In this document: one piece after another, positions 13,812-25,610 of the stretch
Layout: each line of letters starts with the position of its first letter
Numbering within the stretch: the stretch's first letter is position 1
DNA from: Portulaca oleracea
Lineage: Eukaryota; Streptophyta; Magnoliopsida; Caryophyllales; Portulacaceae
Length of the DNA: 64,000 nucleotides
Assembly (NCBI GenBank): GCA_029582165.1
Contig: CM055870.1
Location: 41,523,513-41,587,512, forward strand
Reading direction: 5' to 3'
Program-made: the position numbers and the translations under genes
The notes under the pieces: model-generated
The model's input: the letters and a program-made list of their open reading frames with translations, nothing else
What the model was told of the DNA's origin: nothing
Databases searched by the model: none

Positions 13812-15343
13812 TGTAAAACCCCGAAAAATCCAAAGATGTTGACCGTGACATCGTTAGTAAATTAGGTTTGACTTCGTTATTTGTTTATTTATTCGTTTGT
13901 GTTTATTTTGCTAACACTTGAGCTCGTAGGATCGTTGAGGAACTAACAAGGGTATATCGGTAATTTCATGGGTTTAGTATTATTAGTTTTACTCTTTTTA
14001 TTATTAGTATTACTATTAATATTATTGAGTTATGTGGTTAATAACGTGAATATTATTTGCTATGTGATTCTATTAATATTAGTATTATTATTATTATTAT
14101 TACTATTGTTATTATTAGTTTGTCTTTTAGAAAAATCAGATTTTAATTGTTTTAGTGTTGGGTTGGGCTAGGATTAGGATTAGACTAATTGGGCCCTAAT
14201 TAAGTGGGTAGTATAAAAACCTCTTTTTCTCTCCCTCAAACCCTAATCCCTTCAAACCCTAACCTTAGCCATCTCTCTCCCTCCCTGCTCTCCCTCTCTG
14301 CCCAGTCCCCACCGCAGCCACCGTTCGCTGTGAGTCGCCGGCGAGCACCACCGCCCAGCAACCACCGGCCGTCACCTATCTCTCTCTCTCCCCCTTTCCT
14401 TTCTTTTTCTCTTTCTCACTTCCTTCGCTCCACCGCGCCACCCTTGCTGGACACCGCTACCGCCGCTCCGGTCACCACCAGACGTGGTCCTCGCCACCTC
14501 GCCGCCCAGACGTGGTCGCGACAGCCGGAGTTGCTGCCCAACGCTCAGACCGACGAGGAAGACACGTTCGAAAACTCCACCAAACTCCACCAACTGCGCC
14601 TGCACCGACCTCCACCGTCGTCGAGGAGTTCCGACCTCCGCCTCCTCCGCCGTGCCACGACTGACCATCGCTCGACTCACGGAAAAACCGCCGCCCTGAA
14701 CCCTAAACGTAAACCCTAATTTTTTTTACAAATTCTTTTCTTTCCTTATTTCTGATTTTTTTAATTATTATTATTGTATTATTATTATTATCATTGTATT
14801 ATTATTGTTATTTTTCTTGATTGGTTAATCTTGTAATTTGGGTAATTAGGGTGTAAATTTTGCTAAGTTATTATTTGTAATTAATTGTTCTTGTATTTTT
14901 ATTTACATGTAATTTGTCTAATTCTTTATATGTAATCTTGTATGTTTTAATTTGGTGTATTAGGGTTGTAATAGTTGTAGTAAAATTATTATTGTTCAAT
15001 TGTTTGTTGTACTTTGTTTTCTTGTGAATCATGTTAGGGTTTTAGATAACATTATTATTGTATGCATGAATTCTTAAAGTTTAATTACTTGGATTAATTC
15101 TTGAATTGTTAGTTAAGTTTTCACATATTCTTTAATTCAATCATGTTTAAATCTTGTTAAATAAGTTAGGTTGTTTGAATTACTAAAGTTCGATTCTTGT
15201 TTACTAATTTATATTCTTGATTGAATCTTGTAAAAAAAAAGAAGTTAGTTGTTAAGATTCTTGATTGGTAGTTTAAATACTTATATGTTCTTTAATTTTA
15301 TTCACATGTTCTTTAAGACCTTTCTTGATTCTTGATTCTTGAT
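13812..15343 (+). mobile_element. Left part of solo chromovirus LTR (family A)
   Basis: It begins TGTAAAACCCCGAAAAATCC, preceded by CTATC (13807-13811). The matching CTATC follows the right part at 21915-21919. TATA box, pyrimidine-rich leader (14220-14720) and T-rich segment follow as in the other family A LTRs. It is interrupted near 15343 by the truncated element, with a short shared TTAAGA-like sequence at the junction. Confidence 0.85.
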
Positions 15344-16246
15344 TAAGAGATTGTAAGGTTACACGGAGTACCCAGTTCTATAGTCTCAGACAGAGACACC
15401 AGATTTCAGTCGGGTTTTTGGAAAAAGTTACAAGAAGCGTTTGGCACAAAGCTTAAGTTTAGCACCGCTTTTCACCCAGCTACAGATGGGCAGACAGACA
15501 GGACCATCCAAACCCTCGAAGACATGTTGCGAGCATGCGCGTTAGATTTCAAAGACTCGTGGGATGACGAGTTGACTCTCATTGAATTCTCATACAACAA
15601 CAGCTACCATGCTAGTATAGGGATGTCACCCTTCGAAGCCTTGTATGGAAGGAGATGTAGAACCCCCCTATGTTGGCAGGACATCGATGAAGCTCTAACG
15701 ATCGGACCGGATCTAATACAGGCCACTACTCAGAAGGTTCGAATCATCCAAGACAAGATGAAGGCAGCACAAAGTCGACAAAAGAGTTATGCTGACAAAA
15801 GGAGAAGACCTCTAGAGTTTGAAGTAGGGGAATACGTGTTTTTGCGGGTCTCACCTACAAAGGGAGTCATGAGATTCGGCCAGTCGGGGAAGTTGACACC
15901 AAGGTTTATCGGGCCATACCCAATTTTGGAACGCATCGGAGAAGTCGCCTACAAGTTACAGCTGCCGGGAGAACTCCCCAGAGTGCACAATGTCTTCCAT
16001 GTGTCACAACTCAGGAAATATGTTCCGGACCCGACCCATGTGATTGATCCCGAGCCGCTTCAGCTGCAAGAAGATCTGAGCTATGAAGAGCAACCGCTAG
16101 AAATATTAGACCGTAGGGAAAAGCAGCTTAGGAGGAAAGTAGTCCCTTTGGTAAAAGTACGATGGGCGAATCATACCACAACGGAAGCAACCTGGGAAAC
16201 AGAAGACGAAATGAGGAAGAAGTACCCTCACTTGTTCCAAGACTAA
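15344..16246 (+). pseudogene. 5'-truncated chromovirus: integrase core C-half plus chromodomain
   Basis: The frame is open from the junction (codons from 15347) to a stop at 16246, 299 codons. It begins inside the integrase core at [17 protein letters not shown] and contains the GPY/F module and the chromodomain in one frame, unlike the copy at 1-1642. The catalytic glutamate of the GQTER motif reads GQTDR here (GAC at about 15500). The zinc finger, first catalytic Asp, RT, RNase H, gag and 5' LTR are missing. Expression would need a fused start; the first Met is at 15524. Confidence 0.92.
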
Positions 16247-16398
16247 GGCGCGTCAAGTTTCAGGGACGAAACTTCTTTTAAGAAGGTAATGTTGTAAAAC
16301 CTCGAGTTTTAGGAGAAAAGAAACCGTTAGTTTCCTTACCGGACTGTTAGGGTTAAGTTTAAGTTTCGAGGACGAAACTTCTTTTAAGAAGGTAATGA
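16247..16398 (+). other. Polypurine-tract region, duplicated as in copy 1
   Basis: AAGTTTCRGGGACGAAAC blocks occur at 16255 and 16361. The second runs into the LTR start at 16399. The duplication is therefore older than both element copies. Confidence 0.75.
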
Positions 16399-19300
16399 TG
16401 TAAAACCCCGAAAAATCCAACGATGTTGACCGTGACGTCGTTAATAGAATAGGTTTGACTTCGTTATTTACTGTTATTCGTAATGTGTTTATTTATGTTA
16501 ACGCTTGAGCTCGTAGGACCGTTGAGGGGCTAACAAGGGTAGAATAGTAATTTCCGCTGGTTAATATTATTATGTGAATAATTACGTGAATATTATTTAT
16601 TATGTGATTATATGATTATTAAAATTAATATTATTATTACTATTATTAGAATTATTAGGTTTTTAGAAAAATCAGGTTTTAATTGTTAAATGGGTTGGAT
16701 TAGGATTAGTTAGTGGGCCTAATTAAATGGGTAGTATATAAACCCCTTTCTCCCCTCTCAAACCCTAAAAACCCTAATCTCTCAATACCAAACCCTAGCT
16801 CTCTCCTCTCTCCCTCCTCTTCCTTCCTCTGCCTTGACCCACCACCGTGACGCAGCCCACCGCAACCACCTCCTCCTTCCTCTCCCTCCCTCTATTCGTT
16901 TTCTCTTTCTCCTTCCTCTGCCTCGCCCAGCCGCCACCACCGGGAACCACCACCGCCAGCGTCGCCTCCCGACCACCAGACGCAGCCCACCGCCGCAGCC
17001 GGCAACCACCAACCACCGCGACCTTCCCCTTCTCTCTCTCTCCCTCTGTTTCGCTTTCTCTTTCTCCATCCCTCTGCTCGACCGACGCGAACCACCAGGC
17101 GTCACCACCGTCGGCACAGCTGTCGCCGCTGCGCTCATCCCCAGCGACTGCGACCGCCGCCCCGGACGCCGGAACCGTCGATCGAAGAAATACCGAGATC
17201 GCCACTCGCCGTTGCCGTCGTTGCCGACGTCGACCGACCCCTCCGACGATCCCCGACGACTCCCGACGACGCCCTGACCGCCCGACGCCGACACTCCCTC
17301 CGACCGTCGCACACCGCCGTCAACGCCTGCCCAGAACCACCGAGACCAACTCTACGTAAACCCTAAAACCTAACCCTAACCCTAACTGTTATATTTCTTG
17401 TTTTTGTTTTCTTTTCTTTTCTTTTTTTTCTTTTCTTGTTTTTATTATTATTAATCTGTTTTATAAATTGTAATTATTATTGTTATTAATATTCTGTTTT
17501 TATAATTATTGTATTGTTAGTGTTGTAATTAGGGAAATTAATTGTAATTATTTCTTGTTGTAAGTTATTAATTGTTATGTGTAAATTCTTGATGGTTTTG
17601 TGTAATTTTATGTTATAAATTGTAATTAGATTAGGTTGTAATAGTTGATTATTAGGTTTAAAAGTAGTTCTTTAATGTTCTTTATATTCTTTACATGAAT
17701 CGTTAGACCACAATATTATTGTATGTACGAACTTGGAAATTTATTACTTAGGTTAAATTCTTGAATGTTTAGTTGGTTAATCGTTAAGTCTTTTATTGTT
17801 TCCTAGGAATTAATCTTGTTAAAGTTTGTTAAATAAATTAGGTTGATTCTTGTTATTAAAACCCTAGGTTCTTGATTAGTAGTTTAATGTTTCATTAAGT
17901 TAAATATCATGTTCTTTTATTTCTTAGGGTTCTTTCTTGTGTAATTCATGTTTAATTTTGCCTAAATAAGTTAGGTTGAGTTTATGTTTATTAGTTCTTG
18001 GTTCTTGAGTTAATCTTGTTTAAAAGAAATTAGTTGTTTAGGATTCTTGATTAGAAGTTTAAATGTTTATATGTTCTTTATAGGTTATTCACATGTTCTT
18101 AAGGTTCTTGTTTATTGGTTAAGAAATTCATGTTTAGGATAGCGTTAATATTTCATGCATGATTATTATAAGGTTAGTAATAGAATATATGCACATAAGG
18201 TATGCCATGTTAGTGTATGATATTTTATGCATGTTTTAGGATTAGATTAAATTATTAAAGTTGATTCATGTGTTGTATTTTGGTTCTTATGATGGGAAGG
18301 TTGATTGTTGGACCTAAGTTGAGTTGGACTTCCTATCTTAGACCCTAGCTACTGTTTCGAGTCCAAATTAGAACCCCGAGACCGTTTGGTAAAAGTTAGA
18401 ACCGAAATAACAAATTAATTGATTACCGTTAACGGGACAGTTTTGTTAGTGTCTAAAGATCGGGTTGCCACGGTTAGTGTAGTCGTCTTTTGACCAAACC
18501 CTTTGGACTGGAGGTTCCCTTAGATGTTAGGAACCATAGGAATTTTACGGATTGAACGTTTGACTTGTATAGCCCGAGTTATAACCGTTTTACTAGAACC
18601 TGTCAGAACTGGACCAATGGAAAAGACGGGTGTTTTTAGAGTCCTTCGGGACTGAGTTGGGCTTAACCATCAACATAGAAGTTTTAGTAGACATCCCGAA
18701 GTTTCCGAAAAGTCCAGAATCAGACCCATAGGATGTCGGGAAGTCGAGTTGTGACCCGTTTTATGTGAATGTTATAATCTGTCCTCTGCTTGCTTCTTTT
18801 TATAATAATTGTTGAGTGAAGATAATATGTGATCATGTTATGTGTTATCTTAGAGATGTTAAGTGTAATTTCGTAAATGATAGGAACCTAAGTGTTCCTA
18901 GGGGATGGGTTAGGTAGCTAATAGTTAATACTAACTTCGTTAGAACGCGTTTTGATTAGATAATTACTTTTATTCTAGGCCCGAGTTAGTGCGAGACGTT
19001 AGTGAGCTCAAGTGTGTTCTCTTTTGCTGTGCTGTGAAGTATATCAGGTAATTGTCTATGCTCTAATCCCCACCGGGATGCTCTTTAAATGTGTTTTGAT
19101 GTTTTATAATCTATTTTGAGAATTGCATCCCGAAAGGGGACTTTTGTGGAAATACGACCATCTGTTTTTGATAATCTTTTTGATTCGATTGTGGTTTTAG
19201 TTTATTTGAGTTGAGAAATTGGATGGTCTTTTATTCGAAGTTTTGTTAATGGTTTTGATAACTTGGGATGGGTTGACTTGAGAGTCGTGAGTTGAGTTTG

Positions 19301-20056
19301 AACATTGTTTAAATAATTCAAGTGGAAACGTTAAGCGGGTTTCGGGGGATAACTTTGCGCAGTGTAACAACCTGCAGGGTTATGGACCAGGAGATCAGGG
19401 CTTCCTTCCCTGATATAGGATAGTATTTGATGCCTTTGGTAGGCGATGTTCTTGATGCCTTTGGTAGGCGATGCTCTTGATGCCTTTGGTAGGCGATGTT
19501 TTATGCCTTTGGTAGGCGATGTTATTTATGCCTTTGGTAGGCGATGTTCTTGATGCCTTTGGTAGGCGATGTTACTTTAAGGGATTTGGTATCCCGCCCG
19601 CAAATTAAAATATGGATTGGATGGGTTGAGGAAAACAGTTAAGGGTTAAAGGTTTGTAAAACGTTTGATTTGATCCCTCTCCCTAAAATGAATTGAAATG
19701 AACTTAAACTGTTTTAAACGTTAGGGGTAGACATTATTGAGATTTCCCCCTCATTTTCTGAAATGTTTTGTTTTCAGGTGAAGATCTAAATGCTGGGGAC
19801 GGGAATTAGAAGTGAGGACGACGAGTCTAGAAGTCCTTAAATCTTTTATATTGTTTTCGTTATAAATTCTTAAAGTAAAGTTTTGAGTTGTTAGTAGTTA
19901 CCGTTAGCAGACAGTTGTGTTTTCCTTTCTCGCCTTGTATTCCTTCGGGGATACGGCAGTGACGCCCAAACTAAATTTGAAGTCTTCCGCTAAGTTTTGT
20001 CTGTTAACGTTAGTTTGACTTTGACTTTTCTATAATTGAATTTCCGGGGCGTTACA
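16399..20056 (+). mobile_element. 3' LTR of truncated chromovirus (family A), about 3.66 kb
   Basis: It starts TGTAAAACCCCG and ends GGGGCGTTACA. It matches the LTR at 1794-5383 throughout, including the T-rich middle, the GATGCC minisatellite (19438-19573) and the end block. The main differences are in the C-rich leader and in indels such as the one near 17890. Right of 20056 the sequence resumes the host solo LTR at the corresponding position. Confidence 0.9.
19438..19573. repeat. GATGCC minisatellite, second LTR
   Basis: There are six copies of TGCCTTTGGTAGGCGATG with variable 4-8 bp linkers, equivalent to 4781-4922. Confidence 0.9.
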
Positions 20057-21914
20057 GTTACATTTATCCTTTATAATTCATATAGGTCAAGCATGTTAGG
20101 ATTATTAAAGTTATGTTTTTATGCATGATTAGGGTGTTGGTTATCAAAGTTCTATTCGTGTTTTATTAAGCAAGTAATTGCATGTTTCTTTGGGTTGTGA
20201 TATGTTATATCATGGTTAATGTTATGTGTAATTAAGTTAGTTTGATTAAAGTTGGTTCTAGTGAGTTTTAATTTTAGAATTATGAAGTTGGACCATGGGT
20301 TGAGTTAGGTTAAAGACTTTTAACCCTAGCTACTATTTTAGGCCCAAATTAGAACCCCGGGACTGAATGGTGAAGGTTTCGTTAGTGTCTAAAGATCGGG
20401 TCACCACGGCTAGTGTAGTTGTCTTTTGATCGAACCCTTTAGACTGGAGCTTCCCTTAGATGTTAGCTTTAATAGGAATTATACGGACCGGACTGTGGAA
20501 TTTTATAATTCGAGTTATACCCCGATTACCAGACCTAGGTCAGATCTGGACAGTTTGGGAAGATGACGATTTTTGAGGATCTTAAAGCATGTGTTGGGTT
20601 TCGAGTTCAACTTAAGAGTTTTAGTAGACATCCCGACGTTTCCGAAAAGTCCAAAACCAGACCCATAGGATGTCGGGAAGTCAAGTTACGACCCTTTGTA
20701 TGTGGATGCTGTAATCTGTTTTGTTAATGTTTGTTATTAATAAAAGTGTTGTTGTGTGAAAGTGATGCTTTGAGCTGGTTATGTGATTACTTGGAATGTA
20801 TTAAATGTTTTAAAGTGTAAATTCATGATTGATAGGAACCTATAGGGTTCCTAGGGGAGGGTTAGTTAGAAGGTAGTTAATACTAACTTCAAAGGGCGCG
20901 TTTTGATTAGAATAATTATTCTATTTTAGGTCTGAGCTAATTCGCGTCGTTAGTGAGCTCAAGTGTGTTTGTTTTTGCTGTGAAGTGAAGCTAACCAGGT
21001 AATGTCTATGCTCTAATCCCCACCGGGATGCTCTTTAAATGTGTTTTAATGTTTTCTAATCTGTTTTAATGAGGGGGACTTTTGTGGAAATGTGACCATC
21101 TGTTTTGGATAACTGTTTGTTTTTGTTTGTGCTTTGATTTTATTGAGTTGAGAAATCGTGATGGTCTTTTATAAGTAGTTTTGTTATTGGTTTTGATAAC
21201 TTGGGTTGGGATTGACTTGAGAGCTGTGAGCTGAGCTTTGCATAATATGCTAATAACTCAAGTGAAACGTTAAGCAGGTTTGTTCTCTGATGCCTTTGGT
21301 AGGCGATTACTTTGATGCCTTTGGTAGGCGATTACTATATTTATGCCTTTGGTAGGCGGTTACCTTGATGCCTTTGGTAGGCGATTGTTTTGATGCCTTT
21401 GGTAGGCGATGTTACTATATGGGATTTGATATCCCGCCCGCATAATAAAATGGATGGGTTGGGTTGAGGAAAACAATTGAACGGGTTAAACGGTTTATTA
21501 AAAGGTTTGACTTGTTTCCCCTTCCTCAAATGAATTGAAATGAACTTAACCTGTTTTTAACGTTAGGGGTAGACATTATTGAGATTTTCCCCTCATTTTT
21601 GAACTGTTTTGTTTTCAGGTGATGATCAATATGCTGGGGACGGGAATTAGAAGTGAGGACGACATGTCTAGAAGTCGTTAATTTTTGTTATGCTTCTTTT
21701 TGAAAGACTTGAAGTTAGTTTGAGGTTTATTTCTAAGTATGAGTTTGTTAGTTGGTTTCCGTTGACAGACAGTCGTTGTTTTTCCTTCTTGCCTTGTATT
21801 CCTTCGGGGATACGACAGTGACGCCCAATAAGAGTTTAAGTCTTCCGCTAAATTTTATCTGTTAACGTTAGTTTGACTTTGACTTTTCGATAATTGAATT
21901 TCCGGGGCGTTACA
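20057..21914 (+). mobile_element. Right part of solo chromovirus LTR (family A)
   Basis: This continues the LTR from the point where 13812-15343 stops and ends TTTCCGGGGCGTTACA. The target-site copy CTATC follows at 21915-21919. Together the two parts make a solo LTR of about 3.39 kb, more diverged from the other two LTRs than they are from each other. It contains the minisatellite at 21288-21411 (five units). Confidence 0.85.
21288..21411. repeat. GATGCC minisatellite, solo LTR
   Basis: Five TGCCTTTGGTAGGCG units with linkers different from those of the other two arrays, so the array has turned over since the copies diverged. Confidence 0.85.
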
Positions 21915-22340
21915 CTATCAAACATAAAACATGAACCCTATACATGATGCTAGAAGATGAAAGATAAGAAGAAATAATGCTAAACACAGGATTGAGCACT
22001 TAAACAAGTATTCATTAACAACCAAGAACATAAAAGCAAGAAAATAAAAGTTAACAATAACCAAAGTTAACTAAATAAGCATTAAAAGGATGAAAGAACA
22101 TTACCCAAATGAAGAACTAGGATGATAATAATAAACAAGAGAAATATTCCAAGATACCTGAGTAATAAATCTTCAATAATAAACTTTCCCTTGCATTAAA
22201 GCGCTAAAGTAAGTACGATAAATGATGTTTTTGGAGAAGAAGAGAATGAAATCTACCTAGAAAGAAGTGCTAAGTACTAAGAACTCTAAAATGGGGGAGA
22301 ATGATATGATAAAAACTGTTAGGTTTAATTAGGGAGAGAG

Positions 22341-22350
22341 TTTATATACA
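22341..22350 (-). promoter_or_regulatory. TATA-like box inside hAT right half
   Basis: On the minus strand this reads TGTATATAAA, about 50 bp downstream of the palindromic array at 22400-22745. The arrangement repeats that at 11713-11722. Confidence 0.4.
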
Positions 22351-22399
22351 TGGGAGAAAATAAACAAAAACACGGTTGTTTTGGCTTCTTTTTTTCTGG

Positions 22400-22745
22400 A
22401 TGGCAGGGTCGTCACGGGCGCTACCCAAGGAGGTCACGCCCGTGACGAGGCGATTTTGGTCCGCGATTTCCAATTCTTCGCTGGGGTAGCGGGCACTACT
22501 TCTAGTCGTCACGCCCGCCTTTCTGGGCAGGACAATCCTTTGATTTCCTCAACAGGGTCACGGGCACTACCAGGGGTCGTCATGCTCGTGAGGCCTCTCG
22601 ACATTTTGGCCCATTTTCCTTCAAAAATTGGTCACGGGCGCTACCAATGGAGGTCACGCCTCGTGACCCTTCTCGACATTTTCCTCCCATTTTCTACTTC
22701 CTTGGTCACGAGCGCTACAATGGAGGTCGCGCCCGTGACCTATCT
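22400..22745. repeat. Array of palindromic GTCACGGGCGCTACC motifs
   Basis: At least six diverged motifs appear in both orientations: GGTCACGGGCGCTACC on one side and GGTCACGCCCGTGAC on the other, spaced about 20-70 bp. Adjacent pairs can fold into GC-rich hairpins within otherwise AT-rich DNA. The same motif type fills 11850-12195. Confidence 0.7.
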
Positions 22746-23390
22746 GGGACTTGGGCTTTTTAACCCTTCGCCTTGGGTCTACGATGTCTCGCTTTCGTGG
22801 TTCCGGGCCGTACTTTCAGCACCAGGGCGACTTCCTTGGTGTCCCGAGGAGGAGTCTAAGTGCGAACGGACTTCGGTTTCTCCACAACTCCATCCCGAAT
22901 CAACCTACAAAATCAACGAAAAGCAACTAAGAAATGTTTATTAAGGGAAGAGATGAACTCAAATTTCAAGTGAAAAGAGTAAGATTTAGGCTCAAAACCG
23001 AGCCTAAACACCCGTGCTGGGACTCTTAGGAGTATTGGGTTTGTTGAAGTGTTGACTTCTATTTTTTAAAATCCTAGTATACTATTTTTTTCCTTTGAAA
23101 TGTTTTTATTATGTTAAAAATATGTATATTTAAATAGAATATTTATTATTATACATGTGTACAAGTATAAAATTAACCCAACAAATTGATAAATCTAGTA
23201 AAAAATGCATAATAGAGTTTGACCCATTAAGGACCCGTGGACTCGATGAGTCTGTGTCTGGGTCTGAGTAGAATTTTGGGACCCATTAGGTCTCATGGCA
23301 GGTCCGGGTCCAAAAAATATCTGGCGAGTCTGAGTCTTGGTCTAGCTGGACCCGCCCCAGACCCAACCTATTGTCATCCCTAATTGAGAT

Positions 23391-24311
23391 ATGACAATTT
23401 GTGGGAGATTACATAGGAGATTGAAAATCAGGGGCGGGCGATTTCAATTTTTCTAGGGTTTTCTTTGAACAATTCTAAAGAGAAGGGAGACTATCTTTCT
23501 CCAAAGATGACAAATAATATATATAAAGAGGATACTAATGGTTTTAATAATAATGGAAATGGTTAGAGGACATAAATTAAATATTATCGTCATGTCCAGT
23601 GAATGACATCGAAGTGACACTATTGTGATCTTCGGTGAACTTGTTGTTGATAACATATTATAAAAATATAAATTGGAAAACAATTGGAGAGAGAATAGAG
23701 ACGTCAGAGCTGAAAGGAAAGAAAAAAATGAACATTGTATTGCCATAAATGAAGTATTTAATAGAAAGAGTTCTTCATCACTAAGAATGGTTTTATATTA
23801 AGAATACTTTTTTATTAAGAAAATTTCAAAATTGTTTGAGAGGAGTATGAACATTCACAATATTATTTCATAATAATAGTAAAAATTTTGATTATTTGAA
23901 AAAGTTGAGTGTCATTTTATTCCAAAAATACATCACTGCTTATGCTAACTCCACAATCTTCTCTTGAGTTCTCCCTTCAACTCTAAAACAAAAACACAAA
24001 GCTCATTAACCCACATGACACTAAAAAGCCTCTTATCTCACCTAGCCTAGGCAATTAGGTTATTCGATTTGGGTTCAAACTGGACCCATGTATGTTGGGT
24101 CAGTTTAGGTTAACAAGTTTTGAATTTGGGTCGAGTTCGAGTTGAGTCATTTTTGGGTCTAATTGATTTTGGTTTGCTTTATTATTTGTCAGATTAGACT
24201 ATTGTTAAAAAACAAGCTACTTTAATAAAAAGATAAACACAGGTCGGGTCTCATTGGATTAAAGTCCATTTCAAGTTAATTATTTTGACATTTTCGAATA
24301 TGATTGGGGCA
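23391..24311. other. AT-rich spacer, no gene seen
   Basis: AT-rich sequence between the two hAT-like elements. Short ORFs, such as the 97-residue minus-strand frame at 23453-23746, show no recognisable domain. Confidence 0.5.
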
Positions 24312-24319
24312 ATTTTGGG

Positions 24320-25148
24320 TATGGATGACATCGGGGCGGATCGGGGACGGGGGAGTATATCCCTATATCCACCCCAATGGGGATCCAACGAGAATTTTTT
24401 AACGCTATCCAAAATCTAACCAAATTTTAATCGGACCTGATTTTTAATCTGTTCAAAATACAACGTATTGAACTTGCTCAAGCAATAATACATCAAAATC
24501 AAACAATAGTACATCAACAAGTGTAATAAAAAAAACAAAAGGAACTGACCTTCAACTCGGTGGCTGGATTTGCAATCGACTCTCATCGAGCGGTTGGGAA
24601 CCGGCGTGAGTTGGCCGAAAGATGGAGCAAAGGCAGCCGGCAAGGAGGGAAAAGAGAGGAGAGAGGAGCCGAGGAGGGAGCACTGAGCAGCGAACGTGGC
24701 AGAGGGAGATTGGAGAAGGGAGGAGGGAGCAGCGAAGACCGAAGAGTAAGAGAAGGGAGGAGCGAACATCGAATGGAATTATGGAGGAGGAGGGAAGCGA
24801 GTTTAAGTTAGGGTTTTTGACTTAAAATTCGAAAATTACTACTTTATCCTTACTATTGATATATATATATATATATTGAATTAGAATAAAAGTTATTTGA
24901 TAATTTTAAAATTTTCAGAGACGGGGATTCGGGCATGGAGACGGGGAATTTTCCCCGGCGGAGAAAATGAGGACAGGGATGGGGAAAATTTTGTCTCTAT
25001 CCCCATCCCGCCCCGAGTGGATTATGAAAAATCGTCCCCATCCCCATCCCTGTCCCCGTCCCTGTCCCCAATGAGGGTGACGATTTTTCCCCAAAACGGG
25101 GCGGGGCCCCGGTAAATTTGGAGATTCTCCGTCCCATTACCATCCCTA
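24320..25148. mobile_element. hAT-like non-autonomous element, 829 bp
   Basis: The left end reads TATGGATGACATCGGGGCGG and the right end CCGTCCCATTACCATCCCTA, imperfect inverted repeats. The 8-bp ATTTTGGG lies outside both ends (24312-24319, 25149-25156). Subterminal regions carry GGGGATGGGGAC-type repeats in opposite orientations (24330-24390 and 24910-25110). It ends about 460 bp before the kinase start codon, so it sits at or near that gene's promoter. No transposase is encoded. Confidence 0.85.
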
Positions 25149-25420
25149 ATTTTGGGTGGGTCATTCAGATCAGGTCAGGTTGGCTTGCCATGTCTAAATT
25201 TTCACCACTCCTCTCCTAGTCTGATCCTACTAATCCTAATTTTGTCTCCCTTCAAACCCTAATACCTCTTTCCTCGAATCGTCAATTCGTCAACATCATC
25301 TCCCGACGATACACCCTGATCTCTCCACCGCTCACTTCTCTTTAACTTCTCGACTCTCTCCTCTGGCTTCCCTCAGATTGAGGTTTTGACTTTTGGTTGA
25401 AATCATCTTCCTGCTCGTCA

Positions 25421-25531
25421 ATGCTGAAACCTCGTAACGTCAGTGACTCTACTACTGACGATCATTGTAATAATCTGCTCCCTTCGAATTTCTCTATGAT
25501 TCTTATGTATGGGAACAAGCTATCCCTATAG
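25421..25531 (+). promoter_or_regulatory. Upstream ORF (36 codons) before the kinase start
   Basis: An ATG at 25421 opens a frame of 36 codons ending TAG at 25531, 79 bp before the kinase ATG. The surrounding pyrimidine-rich sequence (25230-25400) looks like a plant 5' leader. If transcription starts upstream, this uORF could lower kinase translation. The transcript start is not known from sequence. Confidence 0.45.
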
Positions 25532-25610
25532 GGTTTCTTCTCCCTCTTCATATTCATTTCGCACTTTGGCGTAACATCAGTTGGTACTTTCTGACTTGGT
25601 TGGATCGAAA

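Larger units (their letters stand above)
12883..23382. mobile_element. hAT-like non-autonomous element, split by a retroelement stack
   Basis: The ends are inverted: TAGGGATGGCAGTGGGTCC on the left and GGACCCG…TTGTCATCCCTA on the right. The 8-bp sequence ATTGAGAT lies directly outside both ends (12875-12882 and 23383-23390), the target-site size of hAT transposons. Subterminal regions are rich in GGACCC/GGGTCC motifs (12900-13060 and 23220-23370). Without the inserted 13812-21914 block and its duplicated CTATC, the element is about 2.4 kb. No transposase is seen. Its right half (21920-22944) carries a minus-strand promoter-like block similar to that at 11405-12634. Confidence 0.85.

Noticed and set aside
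22381..22944. 187-residue plus-strand ORF
   Set aside because: It reads through the palindromic GTCACGGGCGCTACC array; GC-rich repeats lack stops.
24416..24811. Overlapping ORFs in both strands near 24.6 kb
   Set aside because: They lie in the purine-rich body of the 829-bp hAT-like element and show no domain.
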